A stretch of DNA of 64,000 nucleotides, taken from the NCBI GenBank assembly GCA_013364255.1, contig CP054936.1, positions 3,812,853-3,876,852 of the forward strand. Direction: 5' to 3'. Below the pieces are notes generated by a model. The model was not told where the DNA came from. It ran no database searches and saw only the letters and a list, made by a program, of their open reading frames with translations. A program made the translations under genes and the position numbers. Source of the stretch: Streptomyces seoulensis (GTDB lineage: Bacteria; Actinomycetota; Actinomycetes; Streptomycetales; Streptomycetaceae). How positions within the stretch are numbered: the first letter of the stretch is position 1; each line of letters begins with the position of its first letter. Shown one piece after another: positions 46,828 to 55,085 of the stretch.

Positions 46828-49082
46828 GCGGTCGTCCTCCCCCTGCGGCGCCGGCGGGTGTCCCGGTTGCCCGTCGGGGGCGTGTTGGTGGTGCCCGCCG
46901 TCTGCTGGTCGTCGTCGGGGGCGGTGGTGCCGCCCTGCTCGGCCACCTGCTTGGCGATGGCCTCCTGGTCCTTGGCCGGGTCGCCGGAGATCTTCGGGGC
47001 GGCGATGGTGCCGTCGGTCTGGATCTTCGGCAGGCTCTTCTGCGGCGTGGGCAGCAGGGCCTTCTTGTTGTCGATGGAGCCGTTGGCCTGGACGCCGTAC
47101 AGCGAGCTGTAGATGTTGCGCACGGCCTCACCGGAGGCGCCCGAGCCCGTACCGGCCTGGGAGATGGTCATGATGACCGAGTAGTCCTTGCTGTAGGTGG
47201 CCAGCCAGGACGTGGTCTGCTTGCCGTAGACCTCGGCGGTGCCGGTCTTGGCGTGCAGCGGGATCCTGTCCTGCGGCCAGCCGGCGAACTTCCAGGCGGC
47301 GGTGCCTCGGGTGGCGACGCCGGCCAGGGCCTGGTCCATCATGTCGCGGGTGGCCTTGGTGATGGGCAGCTTGCCGCGGACCTTGGGCTTGATCTCGGTG
47401 ACCTGCTTGCCGTCGGCGCTGACGACGGCCTTGCCGATGGTGGGCGTGTAGAGGGTGCCGCCGTTGGAGATGGCGCCGTAGATCATGGCCTCCTGGATCG
47501 GCGTGACGAGCGTGTCGCCCTGGCCGATGGAGTAGTTGATCGCGTCGCCCTCACGCATCTTGTTGCCTTCGAGGCAGTTCTCGTAGGCGATCTTCTCGAC
47601 GTAACTGCCGTTCTTCTTGCCGGTCTTGCACCAGGCGTCCTTGTTGGCCTCCCAGTAGCGCTGCTTCCACTGGCGGTCGGGGACGCGGCCGGTGACCTCG
47701 TTGGGCAGGTCGAGGCCGGTCTCCTGGCCGAGGCCGAACTGGTGGGCGGCCTTGAAGAAGTAGTCCTTCGGCTTGCCCTTCTTCGGGTTGATGCCGCCGT
47801 CCTTCTTCCACTCGCTGTCCGCGAGGCCGTAGAAGACGGTGTCGCAGGAGACCTCCAGGGCGCGGCCGAGGGAGATGGGGCCGAAGTTCTCGCCCTCGAA
47901 GTTCTTGAAGACCTGGTTGCCGACGGAGTACGAGCTGGTGCAGGGGTAGTTGCCGTTGAAGTCGTAGCCGGCCTCGACGGCGGCGGCGGTGGAGACCACC
48001 TTGAAGGTCGAACCGGGCGCGGACTGACCCTGTATGGCGCGGTTCAGCAGCGGGTAGTCGGAGTTCTTGCCGGTGAGGGACTTGTAGTCCTTGGCGGAGA
48101 TGCCGCCGACCCAGACGTTCGGGTCGTAGGTCGGCGCGGACGCCATGGCGACGACCCGGCCGGTCTTGGCCTCCATGACGACGACGGCGCCGGAGTCCGC
48201 CTTGTAGTTGGTGCCGGTGATCTTGTCGTACTGCTGACGGGCGGCCTTCATCGCCTTGTCCAGCTCGTACTCGGCGACCCGCTGCACCCGGGCGTCGATG
48301 CTGGTGACCAGGTTGGCGCCGGGCTGGGCGGCGTCGGCCTTGGCCTTGCCGATGACGCGGCCGAGGTTGTCGACCTCGTAGCGGGTGACGCCGGCCTTGC
48401 CGCGCAGCTGCGCGTCGTACTGGCGTTCCAGGCCGGAGCGGCCGACCATGTCGGAGCGCAGATAGGGCGAGGAGGTGTTCTTGGCCTTCTGGATCTCGTC
48501 GTCGGTGACCGGCGAGAGATAGCCGAGGACCTGGGCGGTGTTGGACTTGCCGGGGGCGGCGTAGCGGCGCACGGCCTCGGGCTCGGCGGTGATGCCGGGG
48601 AAGTCCTCGGCCCGCTCCCGGATCTGCAGGGCCTGCTTGGCGGTGGCCTCGTCGGTGATCGGGATGGGCTGGTAGGGCGAGCCGTTCCAGCAGGGCTGGG
48701 GGGTCTGGGCGTCGCACAGCCGGACCTTCTGGGCGACCTCCTGCGGGTCCATGCCGAGGACGCCGGCCAGCTTGGCCAGGACCGCCTTGCCGTCGTCCTT
48801 CTGCTTGAGCAGGTCGGTGCGGGAGGCGGAGACCACCAGGCGGGTCTCGTTGTCGGCGAGCGGCACGCCGCGCGCGTCCAGGATCCCGCCGCGCACGGCG
48901 GGCTGGACGACCTGCTGGACGTGGTTGCCGGACGCCTCCTTCTGGTACTGGGCGCCCTCGCGGATCTGGAGGTACCACAGCCGGCCGCCGAGCGTGCCGA
49001 GCAGGGAGAGGACGAGGATCTGGATGACGACGAGCCGGGTCTGGACCCGTGGGGTCCGGCCGGTCTCGGGGATGTTGGTCAC
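46824..49082 (-). CDS. mrdA: Penicillin-binding protein 2
   Basis: The 752-aa class B PBP cross-links peptidoglycan with RodA. It has an N-terminal TM helix (about residues 16-38), a dimerisation domain (about 50-240), and a transpeptidase domain with APGSTFK as the SxxK motif (about 355-361), SIGQG, and HAKTGTAE as the KTG motif. The C-terminus is Arg-rich and disordered. It overlaps rodA downstream and is separated from mreD by 116 bases. Confidence 0.95.
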   Translation of the reverse strand: MTNIPETGRTPRVQTRLVVIQILVLSLLGTLGGRLWYLQIREGAQYQKEASGNHVQQVVQPAVRGGILDARGVPLADNETRLVVSASRTDLLKQKDDGKAVLAKLAGVLGMDPQEVAQKVRLCDAQTPQPCWNGSPYQPIPITDEATAKQALQIRERAEDFPGITAEPEAVRRYAAPGKSNTAQVLGYLSPVTDDEIQKAKNTSSPYLRSDMVGRSGLERQYDAQLRGKAGVTRYEVDNLGRVIGKAKADAAQPGANLVTSIDARVQRVAEYELDKAMKAARQQYDKITGTNYKADSGAVVVMEAKTGRVVAMASAPTYDPNVWVGGISAKDYKSLTGKNSDYPLLNRAIQGQSAPGSTFKVVSTAAAVEAGYDFNGNYPCTSSYSVGNQVFKNFEGENFGPISLGRALEVSCDTVFYGLADSEWKKDGGINPKKGKPKDYFFKAAHQFGLGQETGLDLPNEVTGRVPDRQWKQRYWEANKDAWCKTGKKNGSYVEKIAYENCLEGNKMREGDAINYSIGQGDTLVTPIQEAMIYGAISNGGTLYTPTIGKAVVSADGKQVTEIKPKVRGKLPITKATRDMMDQALAGVATRGTAAWKFAGWPQDRIPLHAKTGTAEVYGKQTTSWLATYSKDYSVIMTISQAGTGSGASGEAVRNIYSSLYGVQANGSIDNKKALLPTPQKSLPKIQTDGTIAAPKISGDPAKDQEAIAKQVAEQGGTTAPDDDQQTAGTTNTPPTGNRDTRRRRRGRTTA

Positions 49083-49198
49083 TGGTGCGGCCTCCCCCTC
49101 TCAGTGTGCGGACGTGTGCGCGCGTACGAATGGTGAACGTGCGGCCGAGGGGCGCGCGTTCCGCCGGAACTTCCCCGTTCGGGTGAACTGGGCGGGGC

Positions 49199-49879
49199 TC
49201 ACAGCCGCTTGACCCCCTTGATGCGGCCGACGCGGGTGGTGCGCGCGCGGGCCTTGGACTTCAGACCGCCCAGCGCGCCGCGCTGGCCGCCGATGCGCAG
49301 CCCGGTGCCGGCCGACAGCCAGCCCGAGGCGATGTCGGTCTTCTGCTTGGCGGCCGAGCCGGTCTCGGCGAGCGGGTCGTTGTCGGCGCGCCGCGCCAGC
49401 GCCATGATGCCGGGGACCACGAACGGGGCGAGCAGCAGGTCGTAGACGGCGGCGCTGATCAGCAGGCCGGGCAGGCCGACGTGGCGGGCGGCGGTGTCGC
49501 CGACGAGGGCGCCGACGCCGGCGTACAGCAGGGTGGAGCCGAGGGCGGCGGCGACCACCACGGCCATCGGTCCTGCGGCCGACTTCACCTGGCCGGTCTC
49601 GGGCTTGATGAGCCCGGCGCAGTAGCCGATGACGCACAGCACGAGCGCGTAACGGCCGGCGGCGTGGTCGGCCGGCGGGGCGAGGTCGGCGAGCAGTCCG
49701 GCGCCGAAGCCGACCAGGGCGCCGCCGAGGTGGCCGTAGACCATGGCGAGGCCGAGGACGGTGAGCAGCAGCAGGTCGGGGACCGCGCCGGGCAGGTGCA
49801 GCCGGGCCAGGACGCTCACCTGGACGACCAGGGCGACGACGACCAGCACGGTGGAGAGCAGAATCCGGTTGAGGCGCAT
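49199..49879 (-). CDS. mreD: Rod shape-determining protein MreD
   Basis: The 226-aa membrane protein has about five or six TM helices, beginning NRILLSTVLVVVALVVQVSV. MreD links MreC and the elongation machinery. A basic cytoplasmic C-terminal tail (about residues 175-226) is longer than in rod-shaped Gram-negatives. It follows mreC by 15 bases. Confidence 0.93.
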   Translation of the reverse strand: MRLNRILLSTVLVVVALVVQVSVLARLHLPGAVPDLLLLTVLGLAMVYGHLGGALVGFGAGLLADLAPPADHAAGRYALVLCVIGYCAGLIKPETGQVKSAAGPMAVVVAAALGSTLLYAGVGALVGDTAARHVGLPGLLISAAVYDLLLAPFVVPGIMALARRADNDPLAETGSAAKQKTDIASGWLSAGTGLRIGGQRGALGGLKSKARARTTRVGRIKGVKRL

Positions 49880-49894
49880 GGGGACTTCTCGCTC

Positions 49895-50890
49895 CTACTG
49901 AAGCTGGTCGTCGTCGGTGGACGGCTCGCCGCCCCGGCCGCGGGCGTCCTCTTCCCGGCCGCGGGCGTCGGCGCCGCCGGTCGGACTGGGCGTGACCGTG
50001 ACGGTCACCGTGGGCGTCGGGGTGGGCTTGGGCTTGGGCGGCAGGACCGCGTCGCGCGGGTCCTTCTTGGGGGACTGGACGACGACGCCGACGACGTCGA
50101 GCTTGGTGAAGCCGACGTAGGGCGTGACGTAGACGGTGCGGGTCAGGTCGCCGCCGGAGGGGTCCACGCGGGAGACGACGCCGACCGGGACGCCGGGCAC
50201 GAAGGGCTTGTCGGACTGCGAGCCGAAGGTGACGAACCGGTCGCCCTTCTTCACCTGTGCCTTGCCGTTGAGGAGTTGGACGCGCAGCGGGCGGTCGCCC
50301 TGGCCGGCCGCGAAGCCGAGTTCGTCGCTGCCCTCCATCCGGGCGCCGACGGTGAAGTCGGGGTCGTTGGCCAGCAGCACGGTGGCGGAGTCGGGGCCGA
50401 CGGTGGTGACCCGGCCGACCAGGCCGTCGGCGTTCAGGACGGTCATGTCGCGCTGGATGCCGTCGTCGGAGCCGGCGTCGATGGTGACGGTCCAGGAGAA
50501 GCCCTGCGCGGCTCCTATGGCGATGACCTGGGCGCCCTTGATGCCGTACTGGCCCTCGCCGGCCAGCTTCAGCATCCGGTCCAGCTGGGCGAGGCGGCTG
50601 CGGTTGCGGGCGTCGCTGCCGAGCTTGGCCTTGAGGGCGGCGTTCTCCTTCTCCAGCGCGGCGAGCCGGTCGTGGCGCTCGCCGGAGTCGCGGACGGCGG
50701 AGACCGCGTTGCCGACCGGGTTCACCGCGCCCGACACGCCGTTCTCGATCGGGCCGAAGACGGTGGCGGCGGCTCGCCGGGCACCGTCCACCGGGGAGTT
50801 CTCCCCGCCCCGGATGTCCACTGTGATCAGCGCGAACGCGACGGCGATCAGCAGCACCAGGAGCAGCCGGCTCTCTTTCGTGTCCCTCAC
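49895..50890 (-). CDS. mreC: Rod shape-determining protein MreC
   Basis: The 331-aa protein has one N-terminal TM helix (about residues 8-25), a coiled coil (about 65-100) and the MreC beta domains (about 110-275) with DGIQRDMTVLNADGLVGRV. The C-terminal tail is Pro/Thr-rich with PTPTPTVTVTVTPSP. In S. coelicolor MreC is needed for spore wall integrity. It lies between mreB and mreD in the standard order. Confidence 0.95.
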   Translation of the reverse strand: MRDTKESRLLLVLLIAVAFALITVDIRGGENSPVDGARRAAATVFGPIENGVSGAVNPVGNAVSAVRDSGERHDRLAALEKENAALKAKLGSDARNRSRLAQLDRMLKLAGEGQYGIKGAQVIAIGAAQGFSWTVTIDAGSDDGIQRDMTVLNADGLVGRVTTVGPDSATVLLANDPDFTVGARMEGSDELGFAAGQGDRPLRVQLLNGKAQVKKGDRFVTFGSQSDKPFVPGVPVGVVSRVDPSGGDLTRTVYVTPYVGFTKLDVVGVVVQSPKKDPRDAVLPPKPKPTPTPTVTVTVTPSPTGGADARGREEDARGRGGEPSTDDDQLQ

Positions 50891-51052
50891 GTGCGGCGGC
50901 CGTGCCCTTCCTCGTCGGAATCGGGTGGCCCCCGGTGCGCGACATGGCGAAGCGCGAACCCAAGGGGCCCCATTGTGGGAGCTAATGCCTCTATATCAAC
51001 GATCCGCCGCACGAGAGAAGATCATCTCGTACGGCGGAATCGAAAAGTTGTC

Positions 51053-52084
51053 TCATCGGCGGGGCTGGGCGTCCAGGACCTGCTGGAGCGCCTCGAACTC
51101 CTCGACGCACTTGCCGGAACCGAGCGCCACGCTGTCCAGCGGGTCCTCGGCGATGTGGATCGGCATGCCGGTCTCCCGGCGCAGCCGCTCGTCCAGACCG
51201 CGCAGCAGCGCGCCGCCGCCGGTCAGGACGATGCCGCGGTCCATGATGTCGCCGGACAGCTCCGGCGGGCACTTGTCCAGGGTCGTCTTGACCGCGTCGA
51301 CGATCGCGTTGACCGGCTCCTCGATGGCCTTGCGGACCTCGGCGGCCGAGATGACGACGGTCTTGGGCAGCCCGGAGACCAGGTCGCGGCCGCGGATCTC
51401 GGTGTGCTCGTCGGCCTCGAGTTCGTACGCCGAGCCGATCGTGATCTTGATCTGTTCGGCCGTCCGCTCGCCCAGCAGAAGGCTGTATTCCTTCTTGACG
51501 TGCTGGATGATCGCGTTGTCCAGCTCGTCGCCGGCCACCCGGATGGACTGGGCCGTGACGATGCCGCCGAGCGAGATGACCGCGACCTCCGTGGTGCCGC
51601 CGCCGATGTCCACCACCATGTTGCCGGTGGCCTCGTGGACCGGCAGGCCGGAGCCGATGGCCGCGGCCATGGGCTCCTCGATGATGTGCACCTGGCGCGC
51701 GCCGGCCTGCGAGGACGCCTCGATGACGGCGCGGCGCTCGACGCCGGTGATGCCGGAGGGCACGCAGACCACGACTCGCGGCCGGGCCAGGTAGCGCCGC
51801 TTGTGGATCTTCAGGATGAAGTAGCGGAGCATCCGCTCGGTGATCTCGAAGTCCGCGATGACGCCGTCCTTGAGCGGACGCACGGCCACGATGTTGCCGG
51901 GGGTGCGTCCGATCATCTTCTTCGCCTCGGCGCCGACCGCGAGGATGCCACCGGTGTTCGTGTTGATCGCGACGACGGACGGCTCGTTGAGTACGATCCC
52001 GCGACCCCTGACGTACACCAGCGTGTTGGCGGTCCCGAGGTCGACAGCCATGTCACGGCCGATGAACGACATTGAGTTCCCCAT
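51053..52084 (-). CDS. mreB: Cell shape-determining actin-like MreB
   Basis: MreB polymerises at the inner membrane and guides wall synthesis; in Streptomyces it mainly serves the spore wall. The 343-aa protein has the actin-fold phosphate loop DLGTANTLVYV, VPSGITGVERRA and DIGGGTTEVAV. ATG 52084 (MGNSMSFIG) fits the length I recall for S. coelicolor; the second ATG at 52072, preceded by GGGGAAC, is also plausible. A long leader lies upstream. Confidence 0.97.
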   Translation of the reverse strand: MGNSMSFIGRDMAVDLGTANTLVYVRGRGIVLNEPSVVAINTNTGGILAVGAEAKKMIGRTPGNIVAVRPLKDGVIADFEITERMLRYFILKIHKRRYLARPRVVVCVPSGITGVERRAVIEASSQAGARQVHIIEEPMAAAIGSGLPVHEATGNMVVDIGGGTTEVAVISLGGIVTAQSIRVAGDELDNAIIQHVKKEYSLLLGERTAEQIKITIGSAYELEADEHTEIRGRDLVSGLPKTVVISAAEVRKAIEEPVNAIVDAVKTTLDKCPPELSGDIMDRGIVLTGGGALLRGLDERLRRETGMPIHIAEDPLDSVALGSGKCVEEFEALQQVLDAQPRR

Positions 52085-52389
52085 CAGGATTCGTCTGGCC
52101 TTCCCTGGGAGCTTTTGAGGGCGTTTCAGGTAACGGCGAGGTGGGTGCTGTGACGTGAAGGCTTCCATCGTAGACGCGCCTGCACGAACACTGCGCGAGG
52201 GTCTTCGCCATTGTCAGCAGATGGCGTACCGCCTCGCTTGTGGAGACGGTCCATCGGGGGCACGCGTTCCCCCGATCGGCATCGGCTATGCCGAAAGGGC
52301 GGCCGGTTCGACGCGACCGCCCAGGTCAGACAGGCGAATGAACTGACGATACGTCAGAAAGCGACCTCGGGGCGGGTGCGCCCCGCGGC
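52085..52389. promoter_or_regulatory. mreB leader and ndk 3-prime region
   Basis: No gene is visible. CGGGGCG (52368-52374) and CGCCCCG (52379-52385) form a small hairpin beside the ndk stop and a TTTC stretch, likely the ndk terminator. CTGACG-ATA-CGTCAG at 52343-52357 is a perfect palindrome with a three-base centre, a candidate operator. The rest should hold the mreB promoters; several are known for S. coelicolor mreB, but I cannot place them here. Confidence 0.4.
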
Positions 52390-52803
52390 TCAGGACCGGC
52401 CGGGAAAGAAGATCTTCACCTCGCGCTCGGCGGACTCCTCGGAGTCGGAGGCGTGGATCAGGTTCTCCCGGACGATCACCCCGAAGTCGCCCCGGATGGA
52501 GCCCGGCGCGGCGGCGATCGGGTCGGTGGGGCCGGCCAGCGCCCGTACGCCCTCGATGACCCGCTCGCCCTCGACGATCAGGGCGACCACCGGACCGGAG
52601 GACATGAACTTCACCAGCGGCTCGTAGAACGGCTTGCCCTTGTGCTCGCCGTAGTGCTGCTCCAGCGTGTCCTGGTCCAGGGTCCGCAGTTCCAGCGCGG
52701 TGATCTGCCAGCCGGCCTTGCGCTCGATACGGCCGATGATCTCGCCGGTCAGGCCACGACGGACGGCGTCGGGCTTGAGCAGGACGAGGGTGCGCTGGGT
52801 CAC
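52390..52803 (-). CDS. ndk: Nucleoside diphosphate kinase
   Basis: The 137-aa enzyme transfers the gamma phosphate of ATP to nucleoside diphosphates through a phosphohistidine. The active-site motif RENLIHASDS contains the catalytic His near residue 117, and the N-terminus reads LVLLKPDAVRRGL. GTG 52803 fits the standard length; upstream in-frame codons add five residues and are unlikely. Confidence 0.97.
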   Translation of the reverse strand: MTQRTLVLLKPDAVRRGLTGEIIGRIERKAGWQITALELRTLDQDTLEQHYGEHKGKPFYEPLVKFMSSGPVVALIVEGERVIEGVRALAGPTDPIAAAPGSIRGDFGVIVRENLIHASDSEESAEREVKIFFPGRS

Positions 52804-52898
52804 GAGGGACTCCTTCACTGCGGTACAGACGTGCGGTGGGACGAGGTTACAGGGACCTGGTCACGCAGAGTCAAGGCCCCTGGTCACGCAGGGTCAGG

Positions 52899-53249
52899 TC
52901 AGGAGGCGCCCGGCTGGGCCGCCTGTGCCGCGAATCTCGCCTTGGCCTCGTCGATCTTCCGGCCGAAGTGCACGGACGCCCACCACAGCGCGGCGAACAC
53001 CGCGCCCAGGAACCACATCACCGGCACCACGAAGCCGGAGGCGATCAGCGCGATCTGCAGCGCCCAGCCGAGGACGACGCCGCCGGGCCGGGTCACCATG
53101 CCGCACAGCAGCACGCACAGCACCATGGCGATGCCGCTGACCGTCCACACGGTCCCCATGGACAGGTCCGGGTCCTTCATCGCGACCAGCGCGGCGAAGC
53201 CGATGACGAAGAACTCGCCGAGCAGGGTCGAGGAACAGAGCGTACGCAC
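52899..53249 (-). CDS. DUF4233 membrane protein
   Basis: The 116-aa product has four predicted TM helices and the DUF4233 features: an N-terminal RTLCSSTLLGEFFVIGFAALVA and a conserved C-terminal helix with WWASVHFGRKID. The gene is almost always downstream of folC in actinobacteria; here six bases separate them. The function is unknown. A short charged cytoplasmic tail ends the protein. Confidence 0.88.
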   Translation of the reverse strand: MRTLCSSTLLGEFFVIGFAALVAMKDPDLSMGTVWTVSGIAMVLCVLLCGMVTRPGGVVLGWALQIALIASGFVVPVMWFLGAVFAALWWASVHFGRKIDEAKARFAAQAAQPGAS

Positions 53250-53255
53250 GAGAAG

Positions 53256-54779
53256 TCAGCCCCTTCCCAGGAGCAGTCGGGCCTCACCGACGGTGATGAC
53301 AGAGCCGGTGACCAGGACGCCGCCGCCGGCGAACTCGCCCTCCTCCTCGGCCAGCGTGATCGCGGCCTCCAGGGCGTCCGGCAGCCGCGGCTCCACCTGG
53401 ACCCGGTCCTCGCCGAACACCTCGACCGCGATCGCGGCCAGCTCGTCGGCGTCCATCGCGCGGTGGCTGGAGTTCTGGGTGACCACGACCTCCGCGAAGA
53501 TCGGCTCGAACGCCTCCAGCAGACCGCGCACGTTCTTGTCGGCGCTGGCGCCGACCACGCCGATCAGCCGGCTGAAGTCGAACGCCTCCCGCACGGCCTC
53601 GGCGGTGACCTGCGCGCCGGCCGGGTTGTGCGCCGCGTCCAGCACGACGGTCGGCGAACGCCGCACGACCTCCATCCGGCCCGGCGAGGTCACCGACGCG
53701 AACGCCTTGCGCACGCTCTCGCCGTCCAGCTGCTCGGCGCGCTGCGCGCCGACGCCGAAGAACGCCTCCACCGCGGCGAGCGCCACGGCCGCGTTGTGCG
53801 CCTGGTGGGCGCCGTGCAGCGGCAGGTACACCTCGGGGTACTCGCCGCCGAGCCCGCGCAGGGTCATCAGCTGGCCGCCGACGGCCACCTGCCGGGCCAC
53901 GACGCCGAACTCCAGGCCCTCGCGGGCCACCGTGGCGCCTTCCTCGACGGCCTTCTTCAGCAGCACCTGAGCGGCGTCCACCGGCTGCTGCGCCATGATC
54001 ACGGTGGCGTCCCGCTTGATGATCCCGGCCTTCTCGCCGGCGATCTCGCCCGTGGTGGAGCCGAGCCGGTCGGTGTGGTCGAGCCCGATGGGGGTGACCA
54101 CGGCGACGTCGCCGTCGATCACGTTGGTGGCGTCCCAGCTGCCGCCCATGCCCACCTCGACGACGGCGACGTCCACCGGCGCGTCGGCGAAGGCGGCGTA
54201 CGCCATGCCGGTCAGCACCTCGAAGAAGGACAGCCGGTACTCCTGGGCCGCGTCGACCATCTCCACGTACGGCTTGACGTCCTGGTACGTCTCGATGAAG
54301 CGCTCGGCGGAGATCGGCGCGCCGTCCAGGCTGATCCGCTCGGTGATCGACTGCACGTGCGGGGAGGTGTAGCGGCCGGTGCGCAGCTCGAAGGCGCCGA
54401 GCAGCGCCTCGATCATGCGGGCGGTGGAGGTCTTGCCGTTGGTGCCGGTGATGTGGATCGACGGGTACGAGCGCTGCGGCTCGCCGAGCACGTCCATCAG
54501 GGCGGCGATCCGGGCGACCGAGGGCTCCAGCTTGGTCTCGCCCCAGCGGGTGCCCAGCTCGGCCTCGACCTCGCGCAGCGCCCGGTCGACCTCGGGGTCC
54601 TCCGGCCGGCCCGGCACGTCCGCCTGCGGCGGGCCGCCCTGGGTGCGCAGGGTGCGGCTGCCGGCCTCGATCACCGCGAGATCGGGGTCGCGGGTGGTCT
54701 CGGCGTCGATGATCTCGTCGAAGTCGTCGAAACCGTCGGCGGAGCCGGGCCGGTCGTTTTCGTACGGAAGGTCGCTCAC
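53256..54779 (-). CDS. folC: Bifunctional folylpolyglutamate synthase / dihydrofolate synthase
   Basis: FolC adds glutamate to dihydropteroate and to folates. The 507-aa protein has the Mur-ligase fold with the phosphate loop ITGTNGKTSTA (about residues 110-120), the folate-binding SPHVQSITERI, and a C-terminal ligase domain with DAAHNPAGA. The N-terminal 75 residues are acidic and specific to actinobacterial versions. GTG start. DUF4233 follows directly. Confidence 0.95.
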   Translation of the reverse strand: MSDLPYENDRPGSADGFDDFDEIIDAETTRDPDLAVIEAGSRTLRTQGGPPQADVPGRPEDPEVDRALREVEAELGTRWGETKLEPSVARIAALMDVLGEPQRSYPSIHITGTNGKTSTARMIEALLGAFELRTGRYTSPHVQSITERISLDGAPISAERFIETYQDVKPYVEMVDAAQEYRLSFFEVLTGMAYAAFADAPVDVAVVEVGMGGSWDATNVIDGDVAVVTPIGLDHTDRLGSTTGEIAGEKAGIIKRDATVIMAQQPVDAAQVLLKKAVEEGATVAREGLEFGVVARQVAVGGQLMTLRGLGGEYPEVYLPLHGAHQAHNAAVALAAVEAFFGVGAQRAEQLDGESVRKAFASVTSPGRMEVVRRSPTVVLDAAHNPAGAQVTAEAVREAFDFSRLIGVVGASADKNVRGLLEAFEPIFAEVVVTQNSSHRAMDADELAAIAVEVFGEDRVQVEPRLPDALEAAITLAEEEGEFAGGGVLVTGSVITVGEARLLLGRG

Positions 54780-54960
54780 GGGTTCAGTCTACGGAGCGGG
54801 TGCGGGGGGCGCGGCGGCGGTGCGGATCGGCCGTGAGGTGAGCGCGGGGCCGGGCGCCGTGGAGGGGACTTCGCTTGCCCCGCTCGGGAGGGCGCCGCCT
54901 GCGCCCACCCGTGCCGCCCCAGGCGGCACGCATGCCCGCAGGGTGAACGGGACGGGGTGC

Positions 54961-55010
54961 GCCCCGTAAGGGGCGCGGGGAACTGCGCGACCGGCCACGA
55001 CGCACCCGCA
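54961..55010. repeat. Dispersed Streptomyces intergenic repeat
   Basis: The segment CCCGTAAGGGGCGCGGGGAA, then CTGCGCGACCGGCCACGACG, matches from memory a sequence scattered between genes in many streptomycete chromosomes. CCCCGTAAGGGG within it is a small hairpin. One copy is seen in this window. Its function is not known to me. Confidence 0.6.
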
Positions 55011-55042
55011 CCCGGACACGCCCCCGGCCGCCCCCGAACCGA

Positions 55043-55077
55043 CGAGGCCCCGGAGTCTCGGTGACTCCGGGGCCTCG
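55043..55077 (-). terminator. valS terminator
   Basis: A perfect 15-bp stem (55043-55057 with 55063-55077) has loop TCGGT and lies nine bases beyond the valS stop codon. Confidence 0.9.
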
Positions 55078-55085
55078 TACCGCCG

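Larger units (their letters stand above)
54780..55085. other. valS 3-prime / folC upstream region
   Basis: These 306 bases hold no supported gene. GTGCCGCC and GGCGGCAC (54911-54930) form a hairpin. A dispersed Streptomyces repeat lies at 54961-55010 and the valS terminator at 55043-55077. The folC promoter must lie close to 54800. Confidence 0.5.
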
